From NCBI GenBank assembly GCA_038380795.1, contig CM076266.1:14730145-14794144 (forward strand): DNA of 64,000 bases, read 5' to 3'. Under the pieces are notes generated by a model. That model did no database searches. It was given only the letters and a program-made list of their open reading frames with translations, and had not been told where the DNA came from. A program made the position numbers and the translations under genes. Shown in pieces: positions 1 through 13,000 of this stretch. This DNA is from Pyrocephalus nanus. Its lineage: Eukaryota > Chordata > Aves > Passeriformes > Tyrannidae. Numbering within the stretch: the first letter of the stretch is position 1; every line of letters begins with the position of its first letter.

Positions 1-328
1 CTGGGCATCACCAAAAAGAGCCTGGCCCTGTCCTCTTTGCACCCTCTCTTCAGGTATTTATATACATTGATAAGATTCTCCTCTGAGCCTTGTCTTCCAC
101 AGGCTGAACAGTCCGAGATCTCTCAGCCTTTCCTCATGGGAGACATGCTGCTGTCCCTTAATCATCTTTGTAGCCTTTCATGGGACCCTCTCCAGCATAT
201 CTGTATTTATTGGGTACTGGGGAGCTCAGGAAAAAATGGACACAGCACTCCAGGTGTGGCCATGCTGATGTCGTTCCTCCTCATGTGCAGGATTTTGCAC
301 TTCACCTTGTTGAACTTTATGACACCCC
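1..328 (-). mobile_element. CR1 LINE fragment (5'-truncated, internally deleted)
   Basis: The plus strand reads as the reverse complement of a CR1 retrotransposon. It shows the familiar blocks 'aggctgaacagtccgag', 'tctcagcctttcctcatggg', 'tactggggagctcagg', 'ctccaggtgtggcc' and 'ttgttgaactttatga' in CR1 order. The element's sense is therefore minus, and its 3' portion runs off the left window edge. After the 'ggtgtggcc' block the sequence jumps straight to the block before 'gttgaactttatga', so part of the usual consensus is missing. The inner boundary near 328 is approximate. No reverse-transcriptase reading frame survives, so the copy is dead. The family call is from memory of the CR1 consensus. 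Confidence 0.82.
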
Positions 329-3300
329 AGGCTGGTCTGAACTGAACCTGTAGCCTTTCATAATCTGACCTGAAGACCCAAATCTGGCATACTCTCTCTC
401 CACCGGCTTTCTACTCCTTAGAAATGTGATCTAGGAAACACATCAGAAAACACATCAGTGTTTGAAAGTCCCCTTTCCTACTAAATAAACACTTCCTGGC
501 AGTATCAGTACTGCTGGTACCTCCCTTCCCTTTCCCCTGGCTTCACCATTAGAAAACCACACAGCATGGGCAAGCCCAACATTCAGCTGCTTGCCTGGCT
601 TGGAAGGTACCAGAGCCTCCCATGCCATGGATGCTTTTCAGTTGGTGATCATGTGATGGACACAGCCACAGGGACAGAAGTCATCTGCTATCACAGGCCA
701 CACATCCCAGCATCTCTGCTTGCTCGTCATCCGTCCTCTAGAGCAATGGTGCTCTTCCTCTGGGGTTGGGGCACTTTCACAGGAAAGCACAGCCACATCT
801 CTGGCCTGGGACAGTCCAGTGTTCAGGGGAGCAGTAGTAGCCACCCAAGACGGGGGGAATTATAATTCAAACTGCACTTCTACAACTGGTGCCACTCCTA
901 CAGGCAGCATGGGGCTGTGGCCATCCTGTCTTCCTTTGGCAAGGTCTGGAGAAAAAGCCCATCCTTAGTGACTACTTCAGAAAGAAGCCCTCACAATGCA
1001 CCCCCAAAATGGCAGGACCCACGGCCCCAGGCAAAACACCTCCTGAGTGCCCAGTCATGCAACCCCACTGAATTATCCTTTTCTTCAAGGGCCACATGCC
1101 CATCATAGGGAAAGTGGAGATAAAAGAGGGCTTCACATTTCACATGACTAATGACTGGGTGCTGCAAGAAGTGGCATTGCAGTACCTAAAAGGTACTTAG
1201 TCTTTAGATTGTTCTGAAGAAGGAGAAGCAGAGGGAAGTGAAACCCATCCTGCCAGTGCTTCTTTGGTGGCCATCAGGCAATGAGTCTTCAACCTCCTCT
1301 TTTCCCATCACAAGTTTATTGACTACTGTAATTGTGGCTGTACCCACTGACAAAGCAAAATGAACATTCATGCCCAAATTGTTAACAGATGTTGGGAACT
1401 TCTCAGAAAACACATGAAGCCCTAAATTGGTCTTTTACTGAGATTAATATGATAATGTCATCCCAGCATGGTGCAGCTCACAGTGATCTGCCAAGCCAAA
1501 GAAAGTCAATAACAAAGTTCAGACTGCACTGTAAGTCCAAATAAGGGAAGAGGAAAACGGAGGTTTATCTTAAGCTATCCTTGGCTCACCTTACTCTGCC
1601 TAGACGTGGCAGGTTGTCAGAGAACTCTTAAGTGCCTTGGGAGCAGGTATGCAGAAGATCAAGTTTTTCAGCTCCCAGCTGAGCAAGATGTCACTGGGGC
1701 TTGCAGGCTGAAGCTCACTGGGAACCTCAGCAAAGCATGGCTGGATTTTAAGCCTGTGTTTTTCAGTCTCCTGATGTACTGAGCCATGGGGTGAAATTAA
1801 AAACAAACCCAGCACTACAAGTCTTATGCACAAAGGTGTGGGACTTTTGTTGGTCTAAAGAATGGCTCACTAGAGAGAACTCCATGGACCATCCTACCAC
1901 CTTCCTTTATAAAAGGAAGACAGTTAAGTATCAGCATAAAAGCAATACAAAAGCCATGAAGTTTTGCATTAACTATGATTTGACACTGCTAACTGCCTAC
2001 TACATTTACACAAAACTCACCAGCAGGAGGGAATATCACATAGGGTGAGAGGGTGAAGATGGGTAGTAGGGTTATGGATTCAACGACTTGGAAAGGAAAT
2101 GAACACATCCAAAGAAAAGGACATCAGCTGTTCAAAGAACAGTTTAGTCTTCTCCTACATGCTGGTGTTTTTTGAAGCTACCTTGGTGCAAAAGAGTTCT
2201 CTTCAAGCACAGGTTTTTAAAGAAATGCTTTGAGATGTTTTGCCTTAGAAATTAGTACCTAATGCAGCAATAGAGGGAGATCACAATGGGCAAGAGCTGG
2301 TTACAAAGAAGGAAAAAGACAAAAGCAAAGGGAGTTGGGAAGGTCAATAAGCATGAGTGGAGCACAAAGCAGACTATAGCAATTACAGCATCATTTTGCT
2401 CTTATGTGCTCTTATGTACTCTAATGTACTTTGAAAACAAGGTGTTTTTCTGTTCTCTGCAGCATAACCCACAAAGTCACGGGCTTGCTGTGCCAGAAAC
2501 CTTCGAGTTAACATGCTGTATATTCATATCAATAAAGAAATAAGAGGCCACTTTATTCATGGTATTTAAGCCTATGTATTTCAAGACATAAACATTTTGA
2601 GTGACAAGGCTTAGTAAGATTATTCCTTAATTGCCTACTGTGAAGTTCTTCAAAAGCTTCTGACTGACTGTTGCTACAGACACAGACTGGAGCAGCCAGA
2701 ACACTCAACATAGCAATGTCTCCATATTTGCACACATCCTTTTGCTCCCCCTGTCCCTATGTGAGATCAAAGGTGCTGTCGTGTCCTGGTTCACAGTAGG
2801 GCAGGAGCTGAAACTCGAAGTGACATGTTTAGAGAGTGGTCATTTAATGCTAGTACAGGCTTCGTGAGTTTCCACTCACCTTGATATTAAACAGGTGCTA
2901 AACAGTAGGCAATTTTATAAGTTCCTTTTAACTGGAAACTGTCTTGAAAGCCATGAAAACCTCCCAGAGAAGGTTTTGAAAAATGTCAGTGGGAAACATC
3001 TGTTATTCAAAAACCTAATAGGAGGAAAGCACTCCAGTTAGAAATTCCTCTTTTACATGCTTTTCCCATGCTGGGAAGTGTTCCGCTGGGACTCTCACTC
3101 TTGCCTGCCTGCAGTGCTGCTTGTGGAAGGCTGGCCTGCAGGAGCAGTAGGACCCAGAGCTGCCAGAGGTTCAGTCAGGACCTGAGCCACCAGAAAGTAG
3201 GTGGGATGAAACAGCTCAGCATCACAAAACCCTTCCCAGGCACACAAGGCCACACAACAGCTTAGCACCCTTTTGCCTTTAATTTGCTGCACTTCCAGCA

Positions 3301-6300
3301 AAACTTGACTTTTAAGCACTGCTGGAGTGAATTAAATTGTGTTGCTTGGCAGAAAAAAAAAAGATCTCAGTGCCTGTCCCTCAACTGAAGTTTACTGAGG
3401 ACATCAAGGAAGACTCCAAATACAGGGCAGGGAAAAACAGGTAAGAATGAATAAGGAGCACTTACAGAATAAAGAGATCCACTACATTCCTTCTCTCAGC
3501 ATCTACTATTGGCCACCTGCCATAGGCCACTGGGCAACTCAGACAGAGATTACCCTATGGGATAGATTTGAGATGGCTCCTGAAAAGCTCTTATTTCTGT
3601 TGCAGGTTTAGTCCTGGATGCTTTGCTGAGGCTCAAAGAGGGAAAACAATACTTTTAGAGCATCATGCAGCTGGTGTTTCAGCCTCCCGTGACATGCTCT
3701 TCTTTTCTGCCCCAACCTCAGGCATGAGGATGCGGTGGGTCCCCGGTTTGTCACAACCTCAGAAACTCCCAACGAGCAGTTAGAGAGGCGATGCAATGGG
3801 TCCTGGGAGAGAGCAAAGAGGTTGCTTTTCTATCTCGACCTGAGGCTTGAGCTATGATCTGAATCTGGTGTACTCCTCAATATTATTATATACAAACCCA
3901 GCAGATCTGAAGTAGATCAGCAAGACAAGATATACTCAGATTATTGTTTCTACAGTCATTTCTTTATTTTTCAACTCAGTCTGAGGGCAGCAGGGTCTGG
4001 TATCCTGCCACACTGTGGGAGAGAGGTTAGCAAGAGGACCTGCAAAGTTTTTCCTCTCTGTCCTATGAATAGGTGACAACCAAAGCAGAAAACAAACCCA
4101 GTCTTGGGGGACTTCCTAAGCTCCATTTGGCTTAGAGCAAACTCTCAGAGCCAAAGACACTGGTTGTTTACTGCTGTCCTGTCAGCTTTAAGCTGCTCAG
4201 TGTGACTGTTTTGGGTAGAATAAATAGCTTTTGTTTCACTCCTCTGCTGTCTTTGGCTCCTGCATGTACTGGTTTATTGGATTAAAACACACAGATTAAG
4301 GGGATAAGATAATCAACAGGCATGGAACTTCGCAGGCTGGAGCAGATGGTGGTGCAGTGCATGATACCAGCTTAGCATCCACACCTGGCAGCATCACTCC
4401 TCCCAATGCCTGCCTCTGTCGGGTTCACCTCAGCGATAGCTGGGAGATCACAGTCATGAGCAAGCACCACTGCACACACCTGGATGAGAAGTCACATCCA
4501 TGTCCTATTGCCCTGGACTCACCTTCTTGTAGGTTTGTGTGGGCCCTTTTGGTCTGTGTCTGCACATGTCTAGACATCTCTAGGCATAATTTTAGATCCT
4601 GACCAAGTACTTGCAATGTCTGTTCTGGAAAAAGCCTCAGGCAAACTCAGCCCATGACACAAAACTCTATAAATAGGGTATGAAGGTATTTGTTGGTCAC
4701 ATATTTTCATTTCGTCCTCTTTAGCTAACAACAAACAACTGGCACAGGATAGAGCTAAAGTGTGAGGCAAAACCTTACTAGACATCCCTGCACTGATTTT
4801 CATGGGCACAAAGACCATATGCTGGTGTGCAGGCTACTGAGAGGATTGAGGCACTGGCTGACATCAATTTTTACGATCCTCCAATGTTTAAACGTGAAAA
4901 AACCCAAACAAAAAAACCCATTGTTTTTTGGGGGAAGGGGGAAAGTGACACAAGTACACACATAATGCACTTTCTTGCCCAGGCACAGGCTCAGCCAGAT
5001 ATGCTGCTTTTCCTCTGAGTAATCTCCAGTATGCCTGAGTTATCCCAGCCCTTTGCATAGGCTGTTTGCTGCTGTGTTATATCCCCATGGTATTTGCTAT
5101 AAGCCAGGCTTCAAAAAGGCTTAGCATGAACTCCCTTATAGGAAAGTTATTTGACATTCATCTGCTGCTCAGATCCAGGGAAGGCTACCCCGGATAGGCT
5201 GCAAAATGATGATGTGAATACATGTAGCTTTACATTACAGAGCTAACTCAGCTCGGCTGGGGACCCAGCTCTGACCATGTGGGAGAAGCCCAACAAATGC
5301 CTCCACAACCCTCCTGCAAAACTCTCTGCCCTCCCCGGCAGCACCAAGGCTGCTGTGCTGGCACACACTCCAACCCCACGCCTCAGGCTTTGCAGCTGGT
5401 GCAGTGCCACAGCCACCTCCTTCCTGCACCATACATGATCCCAGCCATCCTGGCTACATTTCCATGTGGCCATCACAATCACCCTCTTCCCCCCACACCT
5501 CACAGTCCTGTTTCCCACGTCCTCCCCTGAACCACTGTGGTTAGAGATACCATTGCATATCCATCCGTAATTTGTCCACACGCTGGTTGTAAAAGGAGCA
5601 CTTCTGATACACAGACATCAGCTCAGAGGGCAGGCAGTGCCCTTGAGCAGAGAATTAACTTCATGAGTTAGTTAAGAATAGCCATCCCATTTTCATTATT
5701 ATTCTAAAAATTCAGAATATAGCACGAAATCTGACCTCTGTAATTGCCATTTTCTCCAAGGCAGAAATCATATGAAATAAAAAGGCTCCAGCTTCTCACC
5801 CAAGGTCTTACTTCTAACCCCCTGCAAATACAAAAATGTGATTCAGAATGCCCATACTTTTATTTCAAATGTTGTATTGGGCTGACAGTACAGGCTGAAC
5901 CAGCTGGACACTGGTTCTAAAAGCAAATAACATGTCCTGAAACACTATTTCAGCATGTGTTCCTATTAGAAACATGGCCAAAAGACAAACTGTAGGTGCA
6001 CTGATGGACAACTCCAATGTCAAACCTGTGCTTTCTGGAGCCACATCCAATGCTGCACAAACTAGAAAGCCCCAACCCATTCCTACCTGTGCTGTGGACA
6101 GGTGGGAACTGGAAAGTGGAGGCTGCACTTTCTCCAGCCTCCATCCCTTTTGTCTCCTTTCAATTGTCTTGATTTTGTGGACTGAAAGATATGGACACCT
6201 ACTGCAGTGGCCTCTTCCCTTACAAACCCCCTGAGTCCTGAGCAAAGTCATGAGCTTTGTGTAAATGGCTTAACCTTCACTAATTAGGAGCCCTGTTTTT

Positions 6301-7645
6301 AAGGATATATTTTTTAGGCTATACTGACATCTGCAGGTGCACCATAATGGATTTTGAAAATTAGGCATGTTATCATCGAAAAATCAGCCTCCAGGATTGC
6401 AATGACAATGTTGATTGCACCATTCTGTCTGAAGGGAGTGGAGGAGCAGGGCCAGTTCCCACGAGAGGGTGCTATGCAGTGCAGTGGCCACGCTCTGCTG
6501 TCGAACCCTCACTGATGCAGCGAGAGCAGATTTACTCCTTGTTCATGAAATTGTTCTGAGGCCAGTAGACTCTGCAAGGTGCAGCTCCTCAGGATTAGCA
6601 GAGAGTTGGGTTTAGGTAAATTTTTCTTAGTATTGAAACCTGTGTCAACCCATATTGGTCTTAGTTTAAACAATTAGCAAAAAAACCCTACATTTGGAAA
6701 AATGTCGGAGATTGTAGGTGAAAATGAGGGTCAGATTAACTTAAGTCATTGTTACTTGAATTTATAAACACCCACTGAAATTCAGTCAGAACATAATGTG
6801 CTTTGCAAATGTTCCCCATTTTCTACAGTTCTAGTGTTATAGTGAAGAAGTGAACACCTCTACTTGCTGCATGTCACTGCAGCAAGATGTCACGTCTTCT
6901 TCAAAATCAAGAGGATTTCAGAGTGCCTTGCCTTGAATGAAGCTGTAAACAAAAAATCCATGAGAGATGCAACTTGAAGTAGCTGAATGACAGAGCAAAG
7001 CCCAGGTGCCAAGACAGGTGGCCTAATGCATGCATGGAAGTTGCAGAACTGAAAGAAATTGCCTGAAGCTTAACTACCCATATGTAGTAGTAAACCATAA
7101 TAATTTTTCAAGGGTGAGTTGTTCTTAGATAATTTCTTCATGAAGTAAATAAACACACAGAATTATCCTCATTTACCTTCCAAAGATTTTTCTGGCTTCT
7201 AAAGATATTGTATTAACAATACAAGACTTTCTGTTTTATCTCATCCTGAAAGTATTTCAAGGCATGAGGACTTGGACAGCCGTTGTGTTGCTTCTAGGTA
7301 TTTTTAAACTATTAAAAAAGAATAAATCAATGAAAACAAGACACAGTCCTTTTAGTTTAAACAGAGAAACTTCCAGGATCTAAGATGTGATTTGTTTGTC
7401 TCACATCAAACTGAAATTTAGGCTTTTTGCCCACTGGTTAAAGGACCTCACCAGACAACCAGGCTTGCCTGAGCTCAGGGAGCCCTGAAACAGGGGCCTA
7501 CAGGGAGATATAATCCCTGCTTCAGCCCTGCAAACCATGCTCAAGCAGTCTGTGATGAAGACATGCACCTCTGAGCCCTCTAGACACCCTTGTCACTCAT
7601 GCCAGAGGCAGCAGGGACTAATCCTGGAAGCTGTTACTTTTTAAG
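329..7645. other. Intergenic, no gene recognised
   Basis: This is non-coding sequence between two repeat relics. Open frames here are at most about 130 codons and show no domain, signal peptide or codon bias. Only minor features were seen: a short A run near 3351-3362, and a G-rich then A-rich stretch around 4900-4945. No RNA gene was recognised. Confidence 0.6.
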
Positions 7646-7745
7646 ATGAGGTTGTCATGGTTTAGTACCAGAAATTAGGTGTCACACAAATGAACCCTAT
7701 CAACTAACACACAAAAGAGCAGGAGAAAGTCTGGGATAAAGGCAT
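7646..7745 (+). mobile_element. Possible diverged LTR relic
   Basis: The segment opens with 'tgtcatggttta', the 5' terminus of a common avian endogenous-retrovirus LTR family. It continues with an A/C-rich stretch and 'gggataaaggc', which loosely follows the same LTR order. There is no clear 3' terminus, target-site duplication or internal retroviral coding sequence. The call rests on a 12-bp start and weak downstream likeness, so chance similarity is quite possible. Confidence 0.28.
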
Positions 7746-10052
7746 CACTCTCTTATGCCAAAAGTCAGCCTCTGCTCACTTTGGCTTTCCAGATAGTCCC
7801 ACTGAAGTTAAAGCAGATACTGGAGAAGCTAGAGAGAAGGAAGTTGGACTGTGAGTGCACTAATATTAGAAGATCTCTGCTCTGCCCCAGCCAAGGCACT
7901 GTATCTGTGTGTTGTTTCGGTGCTCATGCAGGTGCAGAGCAGCCTTTGCACCATTTCTGGGACCTGATTGATCTGGTGGGCGCGGGGAGAAGGAGATAAG
8001 GTGCCATTTCTGCTGTGAGCTGGGCAGGGAAGGGGCTCAGGCACTTCCTCCTCTGCTGAGGACTAAGTGCCCCAAATCACAGCATACACAAGGAGGCAAG
8101 TCAGCTAACACAGCTGTCCTGTGCACAGTGCCTGGGAGGAGCATCCCAGAGTAGGATTGAACAACTTTCAGAAGATAGCAGCAGAGCTTAAAAATGACCC
8201 CAGTGTGCGTAGTGGTCAGCAGTGGATAAGGGCTGTGTGAGCATGAGAAATGAACCTCTACCAACACCACGATCTCAGTACACATCTCTCAGGGTGAGAT
8301 GAACAAAAGCAGTTTTTAAGACCTCATCTGCCAACTAGAACTTGTTGCCCTCAGTTATGTCCCTAAGCTCTCCGTACACTCGAAGACTGCAGAGAGACAA
8401 GGACCTCTGAATAACAAATGATGAAAACCAAGCTGCAGGGTAAGGAGTAAATCAGCACAGCAACTAGGAAACACTCAGGTCTGTCTTGTGGACCTGCCTA
8501 CTTATCCAGAAAAAATATAGAAGTCCTGCAGCAAGAGCAGTGGCTAATCTCCATCTGAGGTTCACAGTCTTGGAACTACAGAGCCTGTATCCTTCCAGGC
8601 ACATCTGTCTGCAGCCTTTTATAAATCCTGCAGTGGCACATTGCCTAGTGTGGCAGGAGGCAGAGGTAGAGCTCTCCCTGGCTGTAGTGGCTCTGCTCAG
8701 CCCCAGGTGCTCTTGCAGTAAAGATCTGAGTTGAGGTCAGTAAGTGTCTTCTAGTCCCTGTAGCAGAAGTCATTTCCCTTGCAGCATGATACAGGACAAG
8801 GCTGGAGAGCTGGAGCCAAAGTGGACCAAAGAGGCAAAAAACTTACTCAGCAAATCAGGTGTGACAGTTCTGTGACAGATTGCACTGAGTGTGAGCTGAG
8901 CTTCTCTTGTCCATCCATTTAACCATCACAATAAACTGACTTACATCAGGAAAAGCTGGTCCTTCTGACTTGGCTTCACTGGGGAGAGAGACTTTCAAAC
9001 ATCCTATAGAGAGAAGAGAGGCTAAAACTACTTGAATATCAGCAGATATTCATTGTTTTCTCTCAGTTTATACCAGGCATAAGGACAGAGACCTTGCCCT
9101 ACATGTAAGCTGTGGAGCAGCTCAACAACCCACCAGACATGTTCCAGAAGTCCTTGGCAGCACAGAATCTCCCAGGAGTTCGTCACTTAGCCAAAGCTTT
9201 GCCATGTGGCTTCCTTGTGCTTTACATCCTTGTGTTTAAATTCAATAATGCAACAGGCACACCTTCAAACCAATCAAACTGGCCATGAACCCATCATTTC
9301 CATGACACCTTTATACATCTATAGAGAAAAAAAATCTCCTAATCTCTTTGTTTCCACAAGAAAAGCCCTGGGACAGGTAAACCCTGTAGTACACCTGTCA
9401 CATGTTGTGTGCAGCATAGCTGACAGCCATGACTGTGGGGCAACCAAGAAACAGATGAGGAGAGGATGAGTCCTCTTCCTATTCTGCTGTCCCAGAAATG
9501 GTAGAGACCTTGGAAAGTGGTATACAGGAGGATACAAGTAATAGTTGCTTACTTCTGTGTGCCAAGAGGGTTGCAGTACAAATTACCTGACAGACAGAAG
9601 CATAAAGCCCTAAAGATCAGGGCAAGCCTTACTTCACTTCTGTTATGAAGATTAAACATTTAATAAACCAGGGAAAATTAATTGCATGCAAGACCCTTGG
9701 GCTGAGCACCTTGCTCACTTGATGACATGAGACAGCTTTAGTTCAGTAAATAGGAACATGAGAGCAAGTAAAATCCTCATCCAAATCCTACTTGAAAATG
9801 ATGTGTAGAGAAGAAAGGAAAAAAACCCTTAGTCAAGAGCCAGAACGTATGCTTTGGTTTGTGTTTTGTGGTGTTCTAAACCTGAAGTTTGATCTGAAAG
9901 CATCCAAAATGCAAGGAATTAAAATTCAGGTCCAGACTTTGTACTTGGATCCATTCCAAGCAAAACAAAAAAAGGACTAAGTCTTCTGCTGTCTGAAGAT
10001 TAGACACCTTTTTCTGCCAAACTGTCTGTTACCAACCATGAATTTAGAACAA

Positions 10053-10054
<2 letters not shown>
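7746..10054. other. Intergenic, nothing recognised
   Basis: Ordinary mixed-composition non-coding sequence. No repeat family, RNA gene or plausible exon was recognised. Open frames are short and overlap on both strands, as random sequence would give. Confidence 0.55.

Positions 10055-10078
<24 letters not shown>
10055..10078 (+). repeat. A24 homopolymer
   Basis: There are 24 consecutive A residues, followed by a purine-rich stretch to about 10107 (GAAGAAGGAG, then runs of four and five G). No polyadenylation hexamer or retrocopy was seen just upstream, so the run is more likely a homopolymer expansion than a poly(A) tail. Confidence 0.9.
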
Positions 10079-10083
<5 letters not shown>

Positions 10084-13000
10084 AGGAGAAAAACGGGGAG
10101 GGGGCAGTAGACTACATTTACTTGATTTTTAAGCAGAGATTAAATAGTCTAGATATGAAAATGCCACTTATTAGAACATAAGACACAGCTCTGAAACTGG
10201 GAGTTTTCCAAGCTCTTAAAAAGCCACCTAACACATTGTCAAAACAAGCTACAGACAAACAAGCAAACAACAGGTGAAAAATATGACTGCAAGGGCTGTG
10301 ATGACAGTTCTGTTTGCACAATGCATTCATTTCAAGGTACTTGAGCATCTGTTATATATTTAGTTCCTTCCCGCTAAAGACAATAAAGCAGGTGAGCATC
10401 ACTTACACCTAAGAGACCATATGCTTGCAGGATCCTGGGAGGTGCACTCAGCAGAGGGAAATGCATTCCCTTCAGAGGAGAGCAAAGCAGACCAAATTTC
10501 TTCTCGGCACTTTATTATCATGACATTATTAATGCAAGTGATTTAAAATAATGTACACAGAATACAGCACCTGGGATAAATGCTTCCTCTTCCTTTTTGC
10601 CAAGACATTAAAAAAGCACCTTGCTTTGGCTTTTGTGGACAAAAATAAGTATAGAAAAGAAAGTTATGAGCGGCTGCTTTCTTCTACCCTTCTTAGTGAA
10701 TCTTCTTCTAAATTGTCAGAAGGGGAAACTGGGCATGAAAGGTGGCTTTCAAACAGTGTCCTACTACTAGAGAGAAGCTCACAGGTGCTTAGCTTAAATA
10801 CTCAGCTGAAGACAGCAAAGGAAGAGCTTACTTTGTTTCCAACATTCCCGTTTATGACGTCCCCATACCCAGTAACACAACAATGGCTGCCTTTGCTCCC
10901 ACTATTTGAAGTATTTTTTTTTATGTTTTGAGGAAGCAACAGACCGAGGAAAGCAGTGACTATGTTTTACTCAGAATGTGCGAGGCCACACTGGGAGTGC
11001 CATGCCCAGTTTTGGACTCTCCAGCACAAGACAGACCTTCATATACCGAATTATGCCCAGTGGAGGCCAGCAAGATGTTTGTATGTGGAGAGACTGATGC
11101 CTATCAGGACTCTTGCTGCTGCTAACAGCTCCATAGGAGGTGGGAAGAAGGAAGAGGGAGCCAGGCTCTTTTCAAGGATGCACAGCAAAAGGCAATGGAC
11201 ACAAGCTGGAACATGGAAAGGTCCAGTTAGCTACTAAGTTGGATGTTATCTGCTGTGAGTGGGGTTTGGGGGAGATCTCTTGAGGTGAATTTCAACTTAC
11301 ATCCTTCTGTGATTCTAAAATTGGAGGAACAATCCACCTTCACATTTCGGGTTACAATGGGAAGTGCAAAGAAAGGGAGAGAAATCATATGAAAATGACG
11401 ATGCATTTTTATTTGACTAATTCTCGTGCAGGACAATTCAGCTAGAAGGACACAAGTAAAGAAAGTCCCCAGTTTCTAACTTCTAATAAAGTTCATCCAG
11501 ATTGAAAAACTAACCAGGTGAATGTCTCTCCTCTTCATTGACTAAGAGGTCTCAGCCTAGAGAGGAATTATAAATTTAGAAATATAATTCAGCTGCATGC
11601 ACTAATTGGCCAAATGATTTAATATTAGAGTAGATGCAAAAGCAGGGCTTTTTCAGTGGAGCAGAAGAGGTTGGCCAAGTCATAACAGCAAAATATTGCT
11701 AGCTATGAAGATACACAGACTGCTTGCTGAAAGTGTTTTGAAGTATTTAGAAAACAAATAAGATGATACTCTTCCAAGTCTAAGAAATTCAGGTCAACAC
11801 TACAAATCATAGTATGATCAGAAAAATTATCTCTGAAAGACATTCAGAGAGGACTGTGTTTATATGTGTGTACTGAAGTGCAGATGTGCAAGTGTTATGG
11901 TGTGACCTTGCATTACAAGTATGTGTAATGGTAACAAAGGGGATATTCTGTATGAGAAAAGCCAGTGGATTTACTGCTTGAATGGGTTTTGTTTAAAACT
12001 AAAGCACTGGTATTCTAAATAATACTTATTGTGGGGTTTTTTTATGATGTATTAAATGTTTAGTAAGGAACCAAACAGTATTGCCTCGTTGATGTTAATG
12101 AGGACTACTGACACATTCAGTCAAAAGCTGAGATCCCTATAATGCCTTATGAAAGGACAGAAGTGAGCCAATCTTTCAGGAGAGGGTTAAACAGACATTC
12201 CCAATAAAGCAGAGCTGGGTGGTTACAGTAGGGCTGGCACTGAAATGGGATTACAAGGGCATGCAAGTGGAGAGGACAATTCCTTTAGCTGAGAGCTATC
12301 TCGCTGCCTCAACTGCCCTCTTATCAAATCAGGATAATGTCACCCAATCTGTGACCTTGCTGGGCAGAGATCTCCAGCCCACCAGATAAAGACCTTGCTA
12401 AGTTGTAGCAGTTGGGCAGGACAGAAATTTGCCCTTGGAACAGGAGAAGAAGTGGGAACCACCAGCCAGTCTCATGTCTCATTCCACAAGAAGTATTAGT
12501 GTAAACAGATCTGCCCCACAAACAATCCTGCTTCTCCATGGCCATGACTCGGGGAGGGGGGGATTCCCACTGACAGAAAGGGCAGAGGAGCAATCTCTGA
12601 GAGCTAACCAAACCTGTCAGCACTGTAGGGCTGCATCTTTAGCCTTCCCAAGCCCTTTGGGACAACAGACAGGCAAGGCCTGCAAACCAGTTTTCTGGGC
12701 CAAGGGTCTGGCTGCCTGGGGTGCTGTGTGCTACTCCCCATACCAGTGTGCTACTCCCCATGCCAGTGTCCTCAGCAAGGCCGTGGTGGCAGAGGGGAAA
12801 CAGCCCTTGGGGGGAAAGTACAGCTGCTGGACTGCTGTCATCAGACAGGCTCCTGGGGCTGCTGGAGTAACACACTTCATCGGCCTGGAGCATTTAGTGG
12901 CGAGCAACTGAGCTGTACAAACTCCCCAGAGCAAAGCCAGTGCTGACCTTCACTGTGCCCTCTCGCTCACCTGCCACCTCCTCCTCCAGGCCTCCAGCAG

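Noticed and set aside
2776..2830. 'gtgtcctggttcacag' considered as another LTR start
   Set aside because: Only about ten bases resemble a known avian LTR terminus, and the following sequence does not continue the match.
10551..10931. 126-codon plus-strand open frame considered as a small gene
   Set aside because: No homology recognised, no conserved start context or poly(A) context, and a length near the chance expectation.
12429..12911. 160-codon plus-strand open frame
   Set aside because: Runs through a 20-bp tandem repeat, with other open frames in both strands of the same interval. No recognisable domain.
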